Source of the DNA: Mycobacterium sp. E796
GTDB taxonomy: Bacteria > Actinomycetota > Actinomycetes > Mycobacteriales > Mycobacteriaceae
DNA length: 60,349 nucleotides
Assembly (NCBI RefSeq): GCF_001672815.1
Contig: NZ_LZKK01000374.1
Span: 1-60,349, forward strand
Reading direction: 5' to 3'
The notes beneath the pieces were generated by a model. The model did not search any database. It saw only the letters and a program-made list of their open reading frames with translations, and was not told the origin of the DNA. Positions 32,063 to 41,690 of this stretch are shown piece by piece (positions within the stretch are counted from its first letter, which is position 1; each line of letters begins with the position of its first letter). The translations under genes were made by a program, and so were the position numbers.

Positions 32063-32998
32063 CTATTTGACCGGGCGCACGTCGTGTTCCTGGCCGATCA
32101 ATTTGCCGAGCGTCGCCGCCAGTTGCCGGTAGGACTCGTCGCGGCCGCTCGAGGAGCGAAACACCAGCCCGATCCGCCGCCCCGGGCGCGGCGCGGCGAA
32201 CTGCGCGAGCCCGAGCCGGCTCCGGGCGGCCTCGACCGGCACCGCGCTCTGCGGAATGAGCGTCACCCCCAGCCCGCCGGTCACGCACTGCACCGCGGTA
32301 GCCAGCGACGCGGCGCGGGTGTTCGCCAACTCGGCCCGCACGCCCGCCTTTTGGCAGACGTCCAGCGCCTGGTCGCGCAGGCAGTGTCCCTCGTCCAGCA
32401 GCAGCAGCGGCAGCTCGGCCAGCGCGGCCGCGGGCACCCGGCGCTTGCCCGACAGCGGGTGACCGGGCGGCAGCGCCAGCACGAAGTCCTCGTCGTAGAT
32501 GGGGATCGCCGTCATGCCCGCAGCGTCGGCGGGCAACGCGATCAGCGCCGCGTCGAGCGCCCCCTCGCGCAGCAGCCTGAGCAGCCGCCCGGTTTGGTCT
32601 TCGATCACCCGCAACGTGAGTGACGGCAGTTGGTCGGCCAGCCCGGCCAGCACCGTCGGCAGCACGTAGGGCGCCACGGTGGGGATCAGTCCCAGCCGCA
32701 CGCCGGCCCGCAGCGGATCGGATGCGCCGGCGGCGGCGGCACTGAACGCGTCGACCGCCTCGACCACGGCCTGGGCCCGGGGCAGGAGCTGCGTCCCCTC
32801 CGTCGTCAAGAAGACACGCCGGGTCGATCTTTCGATCAGTTGCGTGCCCAGCCCCGCCTCCAACGCTGCCAACGCCTGCGACAGCGTGGACTGGCTCACG
32901 CCGAGAGTTGTTGCGGCGCTGCTGAAATGCTTCTTTTCGGCGACCGCGACGAACGCGCGGAGGCCGGCGACGGTGGGCTGATAGGTCTTATCGATCAT
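32063..32998 (-). CDS. oxyR: LysR-family peroxide sensor OxyR, intact
   Basis: A 311-residue LTTR. The helix-turn-helix is FVAVAEKKHFSSAATTLGVS followed by QSTLSQALAALEAGLG (about residues 16-52). The regulatory domain carries the redox pair Cys206 and Cys215 in DEGHCLRDQALDVCQKAG, spaced as in OxyR. ATG 32998 is preferred; an upstream in-frame start lies in the promoter region. It is divergent from ahpC with 101 bp between. In M. tuberculosis complex oxyR is broken by several lesions, but in M. avium and M. leprae it is intact and activates ahpC; here it is also intact. Confidence 0.95.
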   Translation of the reverse strand: MIDKTYQPTVAGLRAFVAVAEKKHFSSAATTLGVSQSTLSQALAALEAGLGTQLIERSTRRVFLTTEGTQLLPRAQAVVEAVDAFSAAAAGASDPLRAGVRLGLIPTVAPYVLPTVLAGLADQLPSLTLRVIEDQTGRLLRLLREGALDAALIALPADAAGMTAIPIYDEDFVLALPPGHPLSGKRRVPAAALAELPLLLLDEGHCLRDQALDVCQKAGVRAELANTRAASLATAVQCVTGGLGVTLIPQSAVPVEAARSRLGLAQFAAPRPGRRIGLVFRSSSGRDESYRQLAATLGKLIGQEHDVRPVK

Positions 32999-33013
32999 GC
33001 CTATAAGTATAGT

Positions 33014-33025
33014 GTGATATATCAC
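33014..33025. promoter_or_regulatory. Palindrome in the oxyR-ahpC intergenic region
   Basis: The perfect 12-bp palindrome GTGATATATCAC lies in an AT-rich stretch 16 bp from the oxyR start and about 75 bp upstream of ahpC. The flanking ATAAGTATAGT adds T-N11-A-type positions typical of LysR sites. Mycobacterial OxyR is known to bind this intergenic region. The exact contacts are inferred. Confidence 0.5.
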
Positions 33026-33099
33026 CTTTACTTCAAATGCGTGGGGCGGCATCATGGTGACAGACGGCTAATCTTGAATAATTCCAGTTAAGGAGTGAC

Positions 33100-33687
33100 A
33101 TGTCCCTGCTGACAATCGGCGACCAATTCCCCGCCTACCAGCTCACCGCGCTCATCGGCGGTGACCTGTCGAAGGTCGACGCCAAGCAACCGGGCGACTA
33201 CTTCACCACCATCACCAACGAAGACCACGACGGCAAGTGGCGCGTTGTCTTCTTCTGGCCCAAGGACTTCACCTTCGTGTGCCCGACGGAGATCGCGGCG
33301 TTCGGCAAGCTCAACGACGAGTTCTCCGACCGCGACGCCCAGGTGCTCGGTGTCTCGATCGACAGCGAGTTCGTGCACTTCCAGTGGCGCGCGCAGCACG
33401 AAGACCTCAAAAAGCTGCCCTTCCCGATGCTTTCGGACATCAAGCGGGAGCTTTCGCTGGCCACGGGGGTGCTCAACGCCGACGGCGTCGCCGACCGGGT
33501 CACCTTCATCGTCGATCCGAATAACGAAATCCAATTCGTCTCGGCGACCGCCGGATCCGTGGGGCGTAATGTCGACGAGGTGCTGCGAGTCCTGGACGCG
33601 TTGCAGTCCGACGAGCTGTGCGCCTGCAACTGGCGCAAGGGCGACCCGACCATCGACGCCGGCGAGCTGCTCAAGGCATCGGCATAA
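33100..33687 (+). CDS. ahpC: Alkyl hydroperoxide reductase AhpC (2-Cys peroxiredoxin)
   Basis: A 195-residue peroxiredoxin, the normal mycobacterial length. The peroxidatic Cys61 is in TFVCPTE, and resolving cysteines are Cys174 and Cys176 (ELCACNWRKG), the three-cysteine arrangement specific to mycobacterial AhpC. It reduces organic peroxides and peroxynitrite and is recycled by AhpD. AAGGAG precedes ATG 33100. ahpD follows after 9 bp on the same strand, and oxyR is divergent. Activation by oxidised OxyR is expected. Confidence 0.97.
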   Translation: MSLLTIGDQFPAYQLTALIGGDLSKVDAKQPGDYFTTITNEDHDGKWRVVFFWPKDFTFVCPTEIAAFGKLNDEFSDRDAQVLGVSIDSEFVHFQWRAQHEDLKKLPFPMLSDIKRELSLATGVLNADGVADRVTFIVDPNNEIQFVSATAGSVGRNVDEVLRVLDALQSDELCACNWRKGDPTIDAGELLKASA

Positions 33688-33696
33688 GGGGGCGAG

Positions 33697-34233
33697 ATGA
33701 GTGTCGAGAACCTCAAGGCCGCGCTGCCCGAGTACGCCAAGGACCTCAAGCTCAACCTGGGCTCGATCACGCGCAGCACGGTGCTGAACGAGGAGCAGCT
33801 CTGGGGTACCCTGCTGGCCAGCGCCGCGGCCACGCGAAACACCCAGGTGCTGGCCGAGATTGGCGCCGAGGCCGGCGACTACCTGTCGGCCGAGGCGTAC
33901 CAGGCGGCACTGGGTGCCGCGTCCATCATGGGCATGAACAATGTGTTCTACCGGGGTCGCGGCTTCCTGGACGGCCAGTACGACGATCTGCGGGCCGGGC
34001 TGCGGATGAACATCATCGCCAACCCGGGTGTGGACAAGGCGAATTTCGAGCTCTGGTCCTTCGCGGTGTCGTCGATCAACGGGTGTTCGCACTGCGTCGT
34101 CGCCCACGAGCACACGCTGCGCGAGGCGGGGGTGGACCGCGAGGCCATCCTCGAGGCGCTGAAGGCGGCGGCGATCGTCGCCGGTGTGGCGCAAGCGATC
34201 GTCGCCGCCCAAACCCTGGCCGCCGTGGGCTGA
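33697..34233 (+). CDS. ahpD: Alkylhydroperoxidase AhpD
   Basis: A 178-residue helical protein with the AhpD active site Glu118, Cys130, Cys133 and His137 (NGCSHCVVAHEH). It transfers electrons from dihydrolipoamide/SucB via Lpd to AhpC and has weak peroxidase activity itself. GGGCGAG is the ribosome site. Its operon with ahpC (9 bp apart) and the divergent oxyR is the standard non-tuberculous arrangement. It differs clearly from the AhpD-like protein at 26485, which lacks the His. Confidence 0.97.
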   Translation: MSVENLKAALPEYAKDLKLNLGSITRSTVLNEEQLWGTLLASAAATRNTQVLAEIGAEAGDYLSAEAYQAALGAASIMGMNNVFYRGRGFLDGQYDDLRAGLRMNIIANPGVDKANFELWSFAVSSINGCSHCVVAHEHTLREAGVDREAILEALKAAAIVAGVAQAIVAAQTLAAVG

Positions 34234-34243
34234 TCGCGCCGTC

Positions 34244-35524
34244 GTGACGAAACCCGCCTGGATCGAGCACGCGATCTGGTGGCAGGTCTATCCGCTGGGA
34301 TTCGTCGGGGCATTTCCGGAGTCGTCCGAGCCGCCGCAGCCGATGTTGGCTCGGCTGCGGCGGCTCGTCGACTGGTTTGACCACGCCATCGCGCTGGGGG
34401 CCTCGGGGATCGCGCTGGGCCCGATATTCGCCTCGCGCACACACGGTTACGACACCACCGATCACTACCGGATCGATCCCCGGCTCGGGGACGACGCCGA
34501 CTTCGACTATTTCGTCGCCGAGGCCCGTCGCCGCGGCCTGCGCGTCCTGCTGGACGGGGTGTTCAATCACGTCGGCGTGGACTTTCCGCGCTATCGCGAC
34601 CAGGCACCGGGCTGGTTCAGCGGCGGTACGTTCGAGGGCCACTCGGAACTCATCACGCTCAACCATGACAACCTCGAGGTCATCGACTACGTCGCCGACG
34701 TGATGACGCACTGGCTGCGCCGCGGCGCGGACGGCTGGCGCCTCGACGCGGCCTACATTGTGCCGCAACGATTCTGGGCATCGACGCTGCCGCGGGTGCG
34801 CGAGCAGCATCCGGACGCCTGGTTCGTCGGCGAGCTCATCCATGGTGACTACGCCGCCGTGGTCGAGGCGGCGAAGTTCGACTCGGCGACCCAGTACGAG
34901 CTGTGGAAGGCGATCTGGAGCACCCTCAACGACGGCAACTTCTTCGAGCTGGACTGGGCGCTGCAGCGGCACAACGAGTTTCTGGCCCGGTTCGCCCCGC
35001 TGACGTTCATCGGCAACCACGACGTCACCCGCATCGCCAGCCGGCTCGACCGACCGGAGCACGTGGCCCACGCGCTGGCGATCCTGCTGACCGTCGGGGG
35101 TGTGCCCAGCGTGTACGCCGGCGACGAGCTCGGGTTCCGCGGCATCAAGGAGGAGCGGTACGGCGGCGACGACGCGGTGCGCCCCGAGTTCGGCACTCCC
35201 CCAATGGAATTAGATTCTTTCGGCGCCGAGATGTGGAGACTGCACCAGTTCCTCGTCGGGTTGCGCCGCCGTCACCCGTGGTTGCACGCGGCCTCGACGA
35301 CCGCTTTGCGGCTGGAAAACCGGCACTACGTCTACGAGACGCGCAGCGGTGACAACGCGCTGCTGGTCGCGCTCAACATCGGCGACGAGCCGATGCGCCT
35401 GGCGCTGCCGAAGCTTGGGGTCGACCGCGCGCGGGTGGTCGCCGGGTCCTCGGCGCCGCCCCAGGAGGTCGTCGAGACATTGGTTGTCGAGCCGCACGGC
35501 TGGCGGATCTTAGGCCCGGCCTAG
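34244..35524 (+). CDS. GH13 (alpha-amylase family) glycoside hydrolase
   Basis: A 426-residue (beta/alpha)8 enzyme started at GTG 34244, 10 bp after ahpD; an open extension upstream would overlap ahpD. The catalytic residues are Asp168 (DGWRLDAAYIV), Glu197 (WFVGELIHGD) and Asp260 (FIGNHDVTRI), and region I is DGVFNHVG. It is short for the family, with no N-terminal carbohydrate domain and a small C-terminal beta domain. It should act on alpha-1,4 glucosidic bonds of maltodextrin- or trehalose-like sugars; hydrolase versus transferase cannot be decided. I do not recall this gene next to ahpD in M. tuberculosis. It overlaps the convergent DUF1810 gene by 4 bp. Confidence 0.9.
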   Translation: MTKPAWIEHAIWWQVYPLGFVGAFPESSEPPQPMLARLRRLVDWFDHAIALGASGIALGPIFASRTHGYDTTDHYRIDPRLGDDADFDYFVAEARRRGLRVLLDGVFNHVGVDFPRYRDQAPGWFSGGTFEGHSELITLNHDNLEVIDYVADVMTHWLRRGADGWRLDAAYIVPQRFWASTLPRVREQHPDAWFVGELIHGDYAAVVEAAKFDSATQYELWKAIWSTLNDGNFFELDWALQRHNEFLARFAPLTFIGNHDVTRIASRLDRPEHVAHALAILLTVGGVPSVYAGDELGFRGIKEERYGGDDAVRPEFGTPPMELDSFGAEMWRLHQFLVGLRRRHPWLHAASTTALRLENRHYVYETRSGDNALLVALNIGDEPMRLALPKLGVDRARVVAGSSAPPQEVVETLVVEPHGWRILGPA

Positions 35525-35958
35525 AGGCCTGTCAGCCGCGCCAAGGTCAGAGGGTCCTCCTGGCCGTAGAAGTAGTTGTCGAGCAGGGTGACGAAGTCGT
35601 GGTTATCGTCGGTCGCGTGGGCGAACAGCGTCATCGACGAGCGCAGCTTGAGGTCGTCGGGCGAACCGAAGATGTCGATGATCGAGCGGTCCTGCACGTC
35701 GTTGACCAGCTGAGTGCACTCGCGTAGTCGCGACCCGAGCAGCTCATGCTGCAGATAGGCGCGGGCTTCCTCGAGTGACGTGATGCCGTAGCGGGCCGCC
35801 ATCGGACTGCTGCCCAGCCCGCGCAGTTGTGGGAAGACGAACCACATCCAGTGACCGCGTTTTCGTCCGTCGCGCAGCTCTTCGACGGCGGTGCGGTAGA
35901 TCCCGGACTGTGCCGACACGAAACGTCTCAGATCGAATGGGTCGCTTGCCGATGCCAC
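35521..35958 (-). CDS. DUF1810 family protein
   Basis: A 145-residue protein with the DUF1810 signature DPFDLRRFVSAQSGIY, then GHWMWFVFPQLRGLGSSPMA (about residues 35-54) and ITSLEEARAYLQHELLG. The family is widespread in bacteria and of unknown function, with a mainly helical fold and conserved Trp/Phe/Pro residues. It is convergent with the GH13 gene (4-bp overlap of ends) and divergent from lldD2, whose start is 18 bp away, so the two start regions nearly touch. Confidence 0.9.
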   Translation of the reverse strand: MASASDPFDLRRFVSAQSGIYRTAVEELRDGRKRGHWMWFVFPQLRGLGSSPMAARYGITSLEEARAYLQHELLGSRLRECTQLVNDVQDRSIIDIFGSPDDLKLRSSMTLFAHATDDNHDFVTLLDNYFYGQEDPLTLARLTGL

Positions 35959-35975
35959 ATGACTACGGTTGCTAC

Positions 35976-37220
35976 ATGGCCGTCAAGCGACGAATGCCCA
36001 AGGTGCGCGATCTGGCGCCGCTAATGCAATTCAAACGGCCGCAGCTCGACGCGACCAGGCGCCGCCTGGCCGCCGCGTACACCATCGAGGACCTGCGCCG
36101 CATCGCCAAACGCCGCACCCCCAGGGCGGCGTTCGACTACACCGACGGCGCCGCCGAGGACGAGCTGTCCATCGCGCGGGCCCGACAGGCGTTCCGCGAC
36201 ATCGAGTTTCACCCGACCATCCTGCGGGACGTGTCCAATGTGACCGCCGGATGGAACGTCCTGGGCCAGCCGGTCGTGCTGCCGTTCGGGATCGCGCCCA
36301 CCGGATTCACCCGGCTGATGCACACCGAGGGTGAGATCGCCGGCGCGCGGGCGGCCGCGCGGGCGGGGATCCCGTTCTCGCTCTCCACCCTGGGCACCAC
36401 GGCGATCGAAGACCTCGTCACGGCGGTTCCCCAGGGCCGCAAGTGGTTTCAGCTCTACATGTGGCGCGACCGGGACCGCTCGATGGCGCTGGTGAAGCGC
36501 GCGGCCAACGCGGGATTCGACACCCTGCTGGCCACCGTCGATGTCCCGGTGGCGGGCGTGCGGCTGCGGGACAACCGCAACGGCATGACGATCCCGCCGA
36601 CGCTGACGCTGCGCACCGTCCTGGACGCGGTGCCGCACCCGAAGTGGTGGTTCGACCTGCTGACCACCGAGCCGCTCGCCTTCGCTTCGCTGGATCGCTG
36701 GTCGGGCACGGTCGGCGAGTATCTCAGCACGATGTTCGACCCCAGCCTGACCTTCGATGACCTGGAGTGGATCAAGGGCCAATGGCCCGGCAAGCTGGTG
36801 GTCAAGGGGATCCAGACGCTCGAGGACGCCCGCGCCGTCGTCGACCGCGGCGTCGACGGCATCGTGTTGTCCAATCACGGCGGGCGCCAACTGGATCGGG
36901 CCCCGGTGCCCTTCCATCTGTTGCCGACGGTCGCGCGTGAGCTGGGCAAGGACACCGAGATCCTGGTGGATACCGGCATCATGTCCGGAGCCGACATCGT
37001 CGCGGCGATCGCGTTGGGGGCCCGGTGCACGCTGGTCGGGCGTGCCTACCTGTACGGGCTGATGGCCGGCGGCGAGGCCGGTGTGGCCCGGGCCATCGAG
37101 ATCCTGCAGAGCGGGATCATCCGGACGATGGGACTACTGGGCGCGACCTGCCTCGAGGAGCTGTCGCCCAAGCACGTGACGCAATTGCAGCGGCTGGGAC
37201 CGGTTTCGCCGCCAGCGTAA
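35976..37220 (+). CDS. lldD2: FMN-dependent L-lactate dehydrogenase LldD2
   Basis: A 414-residue alpha-hydroxy-acid dehydrogenase. Early FMN contacts are in FGIAPTGFTRLMHTEGE, active-site segments are FQLYMWRDRDRS and LLATVDVPVAGVRLRDNRNG, then LVVKGIQTLEDA, and the catalytic His/Arg are in VLSNHGGRQLDRAP, with ILVDTGIMSGADIVAAIALG for phosphate binding. It closely fits M. tuberculosis Rv1872c in sequence as I recall it. LldD2 oxidises L-lactate to pyruvate, passing electrons to the respiratory chain, and supports growth on lactate. ATG 35976 matches the family N-terminus. Confidence 0.95.
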   Translation: MAVKRRMPKVRDLAPLMQFKRPQLDATRRRLAAAYTIEDLRRIAKRRTPRAAFDYTDGAAEDELSIARARQAFRDIEFHPTILRDVSNVTAGWNVLGQPVVLPFGIAPTGFTRLMHTEGEIAGARAAARAGIPFSLSTLGTTAIEDLVTAVPQGRKWFQLYMWRDRDRSMALVKRAANAGFDTLLATVDVPVAGVRLRDNRNGMTIPPTLTLRTVLDAVPHPKWWFDLLTTEPLAFASLDRWSGTVGEYLSTMFDPSLTFDDLEWIKGQWPGKLVVKGIQTLEDARAVVDRGVDGIVLSNHGGRQLDRAPVPFHLLPTVARELGKDTEILVDTGIMSGADIVAAIALGARCTLVGRAYLYGLMAGGEAGVARAIEILQSGIIRTMGLLGATCLEELSPKHVTQLQRLGPVSPPA

Positions 37221-37336
37221 TGCCCGTAGCGCCGGGTGAGCCCAGCGTGCGGCTGGCCGCGCGCTCGCCGTCCAACGTGCGGCCAGCTTCACACTCGTGG
37301 CGAAATCGCGCCGGGAACAAAGGGGCACCCGCCTGG

Positions 37337-37357
37337 GTTAAGCGCATCAGACTCAAC
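37337..37357. promoter_or_regulatory. HAIR-like inverted element before lon
   Basis: GTTAAGC-N7-ACTCAAC (37337-37343 and 37351-37357) has the same geometry as the HspR box CTTGAGT-N7-ACTCAAG, with 4/7 and 6/7 matches. It sits directly before the lon ribosome site. In Streptomyces HspR represses lon. Whether this degenerate site is bound is inference. Confidence 0.35.
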
Positions 37358-37371
37358 TTTTGGAGGATCGA

Positions 37372-39684
<2,313 letters not shown>

Positions 39685-39741
39685 GAGGGCGCTGGCTGCC
39701 AGGCGCTTGTCGAAAACCTGGGAGTCCGCTGCCAATAAATC

Positions 39742-39812
39742 GGCCCGAGCGTGTTTTCGGCTCGGCCGACTCGGGTAGCCGAGGGACCAGGGGGTCATCC
39801 CCTATCCCTCGG
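39742..39812 (+). terminator. Two successive hairpins after lon
   Basis: The first hairpin is GGCCCGAGC (39742-39750) with GCTCGGCC (39760-39767), one bulged C. The second is CCGAGGGA (39779-39786) with TCCCTCGG (39805-39812), perfect 8-bp outer arms with an inner GGGG/CCCC stem. They lie 57-128 bp past the lon stop, with no gene in between. Likely terminators of the lon transcript. Confidence 0.6.
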
Positions 39813-39902
39813 CCCCACCCAGGAGCTTGGGGAGATAACTGAACAACACCGTCAATGCTGTTGCGCTGCGTGCGTCGCAGCCAAGCTGGACAAGGAGTTC
39901 AC

Positions 39903-40403
39903 ATGAACCTCAAGAAGATCACCGCAGCCGCCGCGATGGCCGGCGGCCTCGGATCCGCGGCGCTCGGGATCGGCGCCGGTTTCGCGCAGGCCGATCCGGG
40001 TCTCCCGGGCGTGCCGGGACCGGGCCCCAATGTGCCGGGTCCGAACGTGCCCGGCGGGGACCGTGACCTGCCGGGTCCGGGCCAGGGTCCGTTCATACCG
40101 GGGCAGCCGATTTGTAACCCTGGCGCGCCGGGTGTGAACTGCAACGCTCCGGGCAGCCCGCTTCCCCCCGGGCACGACAACTTCCCGCCGCCGGGGCACT
40201 ACAACGACCCGGGCCGCTACGGGCTCCCGGCAACCTGGATTCCGCCCGTCGGTGACCCCGACGGCACCCAGCTTCCGGTCGTGTTCAACCCGGACGTGGG
40301 CCAGTGGGGCGTCAACACGTCCGCCGGTTTCCAGGCGTACACGCCCGCGGGCAACGCCGGCGGCAACGTGAACGGCGGAGGCAACATCGGTACCCCCCGC
40401 TAA
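39903..40403 (+). CDS. Secreted proline/glycine-rich protein
   Basis: A 166-residue protein with an evident Sec signal peptide: MNLKKI, a hydrophobic Ala/Gly-rich core, and a probable cleavage after AQA at residue 31. The mature part starts with a run of PGxPGP-type repeats (about residues 32-62) and continues with PPGH repeats (PLPPGHDNFPPPGHYND). There are two cysteines (PICNPGAPGVNCNAP) that could form a disulfide. The C-terminus is Gly/Asn-rich. Similar small mycobacterial exported Pro/Gly proteins are common and uncharacterised. AAGGAG precedes ATG 39903, and a perfect terminator follows, so it is a single-gene unit. Confidence 0.85.
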   Translation: MNLKKITAAAAMAGGLGSAALGIGAGFAQADPGLPGVPGPGPNVPGPNVPGGDRDLPGPGQGPFIPGQPICNPGAPGVNCNAPGSPLPPGHDNFPPPGHYNDPGRYGLPATWIPPVGDPDGTQLPVVFNPDVGQWGVNTSAGFQAYTPAGNAGGNVNGGGNIGTPR

Positions 40404-40430
40404 AGCCGGTTCCTGAGAGCCGCAGTGTGG

Positions 40431-40457
40431 CAGCCGCCCCCAAAAAGGGGGCGGCTG
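40431..40457 (+). terminator. Strong intrinsic-type hairpin
   Basis: An 11-bp perfect stem: CAGCCGCCCCC (40431-40441) pairs with GGGGGCGGCTG (40447-40457) around the loop AAAAA. It lies 28 bp after the stop of the secreted-protein gene and is followed by TTCTC, a weak T-rich tail. Confidence 0.85.
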
Positions 40458-40559
40458 TTCTCACATCGGCCGAGCCGGTAAATCCGCCGACGAAGTTCGA
40501 GTACGGGCCCGCGAAATTACAGGCTCGGCTTGTGTCGTACGTCGGGGTTAGGGTCGGCC

Positions 40560-40892
40560 ATGGCCTACGACGAAGACCTGGCCAACCGGATCCGCGAACT
40601 CCTCGGCCCCCAGCGCGGCGTCGAGGAAAAGCGGATGTTCGGTGGTCTGGCGTTCCTGATCAACGGCAACATGTCGGTTGCCGCCAGCGGCCAGGGCGGA
40701 CTGCTGGTCCGGGTGCCGCCGGAGGACACCGACGCGCTGCTGAGGCGCTCCCACGTCGGCCCCATGGTGATGGCGGGCCGGGAAGCGCGCGGGTGGCTGC
40801 GCGTCGACGCCGACGGCGTGCGAACCAAACGGCAACTGCAGGATTGGGTCACCAGGGGCGCCGGCTACGCCCGCGGCCTGCCGCCGAAGTGA
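40560..40892 (+). CDS. TfoX N-terminal domain protein
   Basis: A 110-residue protein. YDEDLANRIRELLGPQRGVE is followed by EKRMFGGLAFLINGNMSV and LLVRVPPEDTDALL, the TfoX/Sxy N-terminal domain. Only this domain is present; the C-terminal domain of proteobacterial competence regulators is absent. Such stand-alone proteins are common in actinobacteria and of unknown role. ATG 40560 is used; an upstream in-frame start at 40530 adds residues without family character. The next gene follows on the same strand after 66 bp. Confidence 0.88.
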   Translation: MAYDEDLANRIRELLGPQRGVEEKRMFGGLAFLINGNMSVAASGQGGLLVRVPPEDTDALLRRSHVGPMVMAGREARGWLRVDADGVRTKRQLQDWVTRGAGYARGLPPK

Positions 40893-40958
40893 CGGCGGTT
40901 TGCTCGAAGACGGCGCGGGTAAGCGGTGCGGTGTGGACAACGACGAGGTGCGCCGGCC

Positions 40959-41684
40959 TTGACCGTGCGGATCGGCACCTCCGGATGGTCCTACAACCAT
41001 TGGGCGGATGTGCTCTACCCGACCGGCTTGCCGGCCGCGCGCCGGTTGGCCCGCTACGTCGAGGTCTTCGACACCGTCGAGTTGAACGCGAGTTTCTATC
41101 GGTGGCCGAAAGATTCGACGTTCGCCGGTTGGCGCGAGCAGCTGCCCGACGGGTTCCGGATGTCGGTCAAGGCGCATCGCGGACTGACCCACTACCGCCG
41201 GCTGTCCTCGCCCGAACCGTGGATCGAGCGGTTCGAGCGCTGCTGGCAGCTGCTGGGCGACCGCTGCGGGGTGCTGCTCGTTCAACTGCACCCCGAGCAA
41301 CAGCGTGACGACGCGCGCCTGGACGCCTTCCTGGGCAGCGTGCCCGAATCCATCCGCGTGGCCGTCGAGCTGCGCCACCCGTCTTGGAACGAGCCGGCCG
41401 TGTACGAATTGCTGGAACGGCGCCGCGCCGCGTACGTGGTGATGAGCGGCGCGGGGTTGGCGTGCGTGCCGCGCGCCACCACCGATCTGGTGTACGTCCG
41501 GATGCACGGCCCGGATCAGGACGCGATCTACGCCGGCTGCTACTCGCACGACGAGCTGCGGCGCTGGGCCGACCAGATCGCCGAGTGGGACCGCGACGGC
41601 AGGGACGTGTGGATGTATTTCAACAACGATCTGGGCGGCCACGCCGTGCGCAACGCGCTGTTCCTGCGCGGGCTGTTGGGTTGA
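40959..41684 (+). CDS. DUF72 family protein
   Basis: A 241-residue TIM-barrel-type DUF72 protein. The N-terminal hallmark VRIGTSGWSYNHW is followed by YVEVFDTVELNASFYRWP, KAHRGLTHYRRL, LLVQLHPEQQ, VAVELRHPSW and the C-terminal VWMYFNNDLGGHAVRNA. TTG 40959 puts the family motif at the N-terminus; a GTG at 40926 is an alternative start. DUF72 (YecE-like) proteins resemble endonuclease-IV-type barrels, but their activity is not established. It is convergent with the large gene starting at 43814, with only 6 bp between the ends. Confidence 0.9.
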   Translation: MTVRIGTSGWSYNHWADVLYPTGLPAARRLARYVEVFDTVELNASFYRWPKDSTFAGWREQLPDGFRMSVKAHRGLTHYRRLSSPEPWIERFERCWQLLGDRCGVLLVQLHPEQQRDDARLDAFLGSVPESIRVAVELRHPSWNEPAVYELLERRRAAYVVMSGAGLACVPRATTDLVYVRMHGPDQDAIYAGCYSHDELRRWADQIAEWDRDGRDVWMYFNNDLGGHAVRNALFLRGLLG

Positions 41685-41690
41685 TGCCAC

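Noticed and set aside
32063..32998. oxyR as a pseudogene, as in the tuberculosis complex
   Set aside because: The frame is uninterrupted over 311 codons, with an intact helix-turn-helix and both redox cysteines.
37360..37371. An earlier TTG start for lon
   Set aside because: It would place the start inside the GGAGG ribosome site that serves the ATG at 37372.
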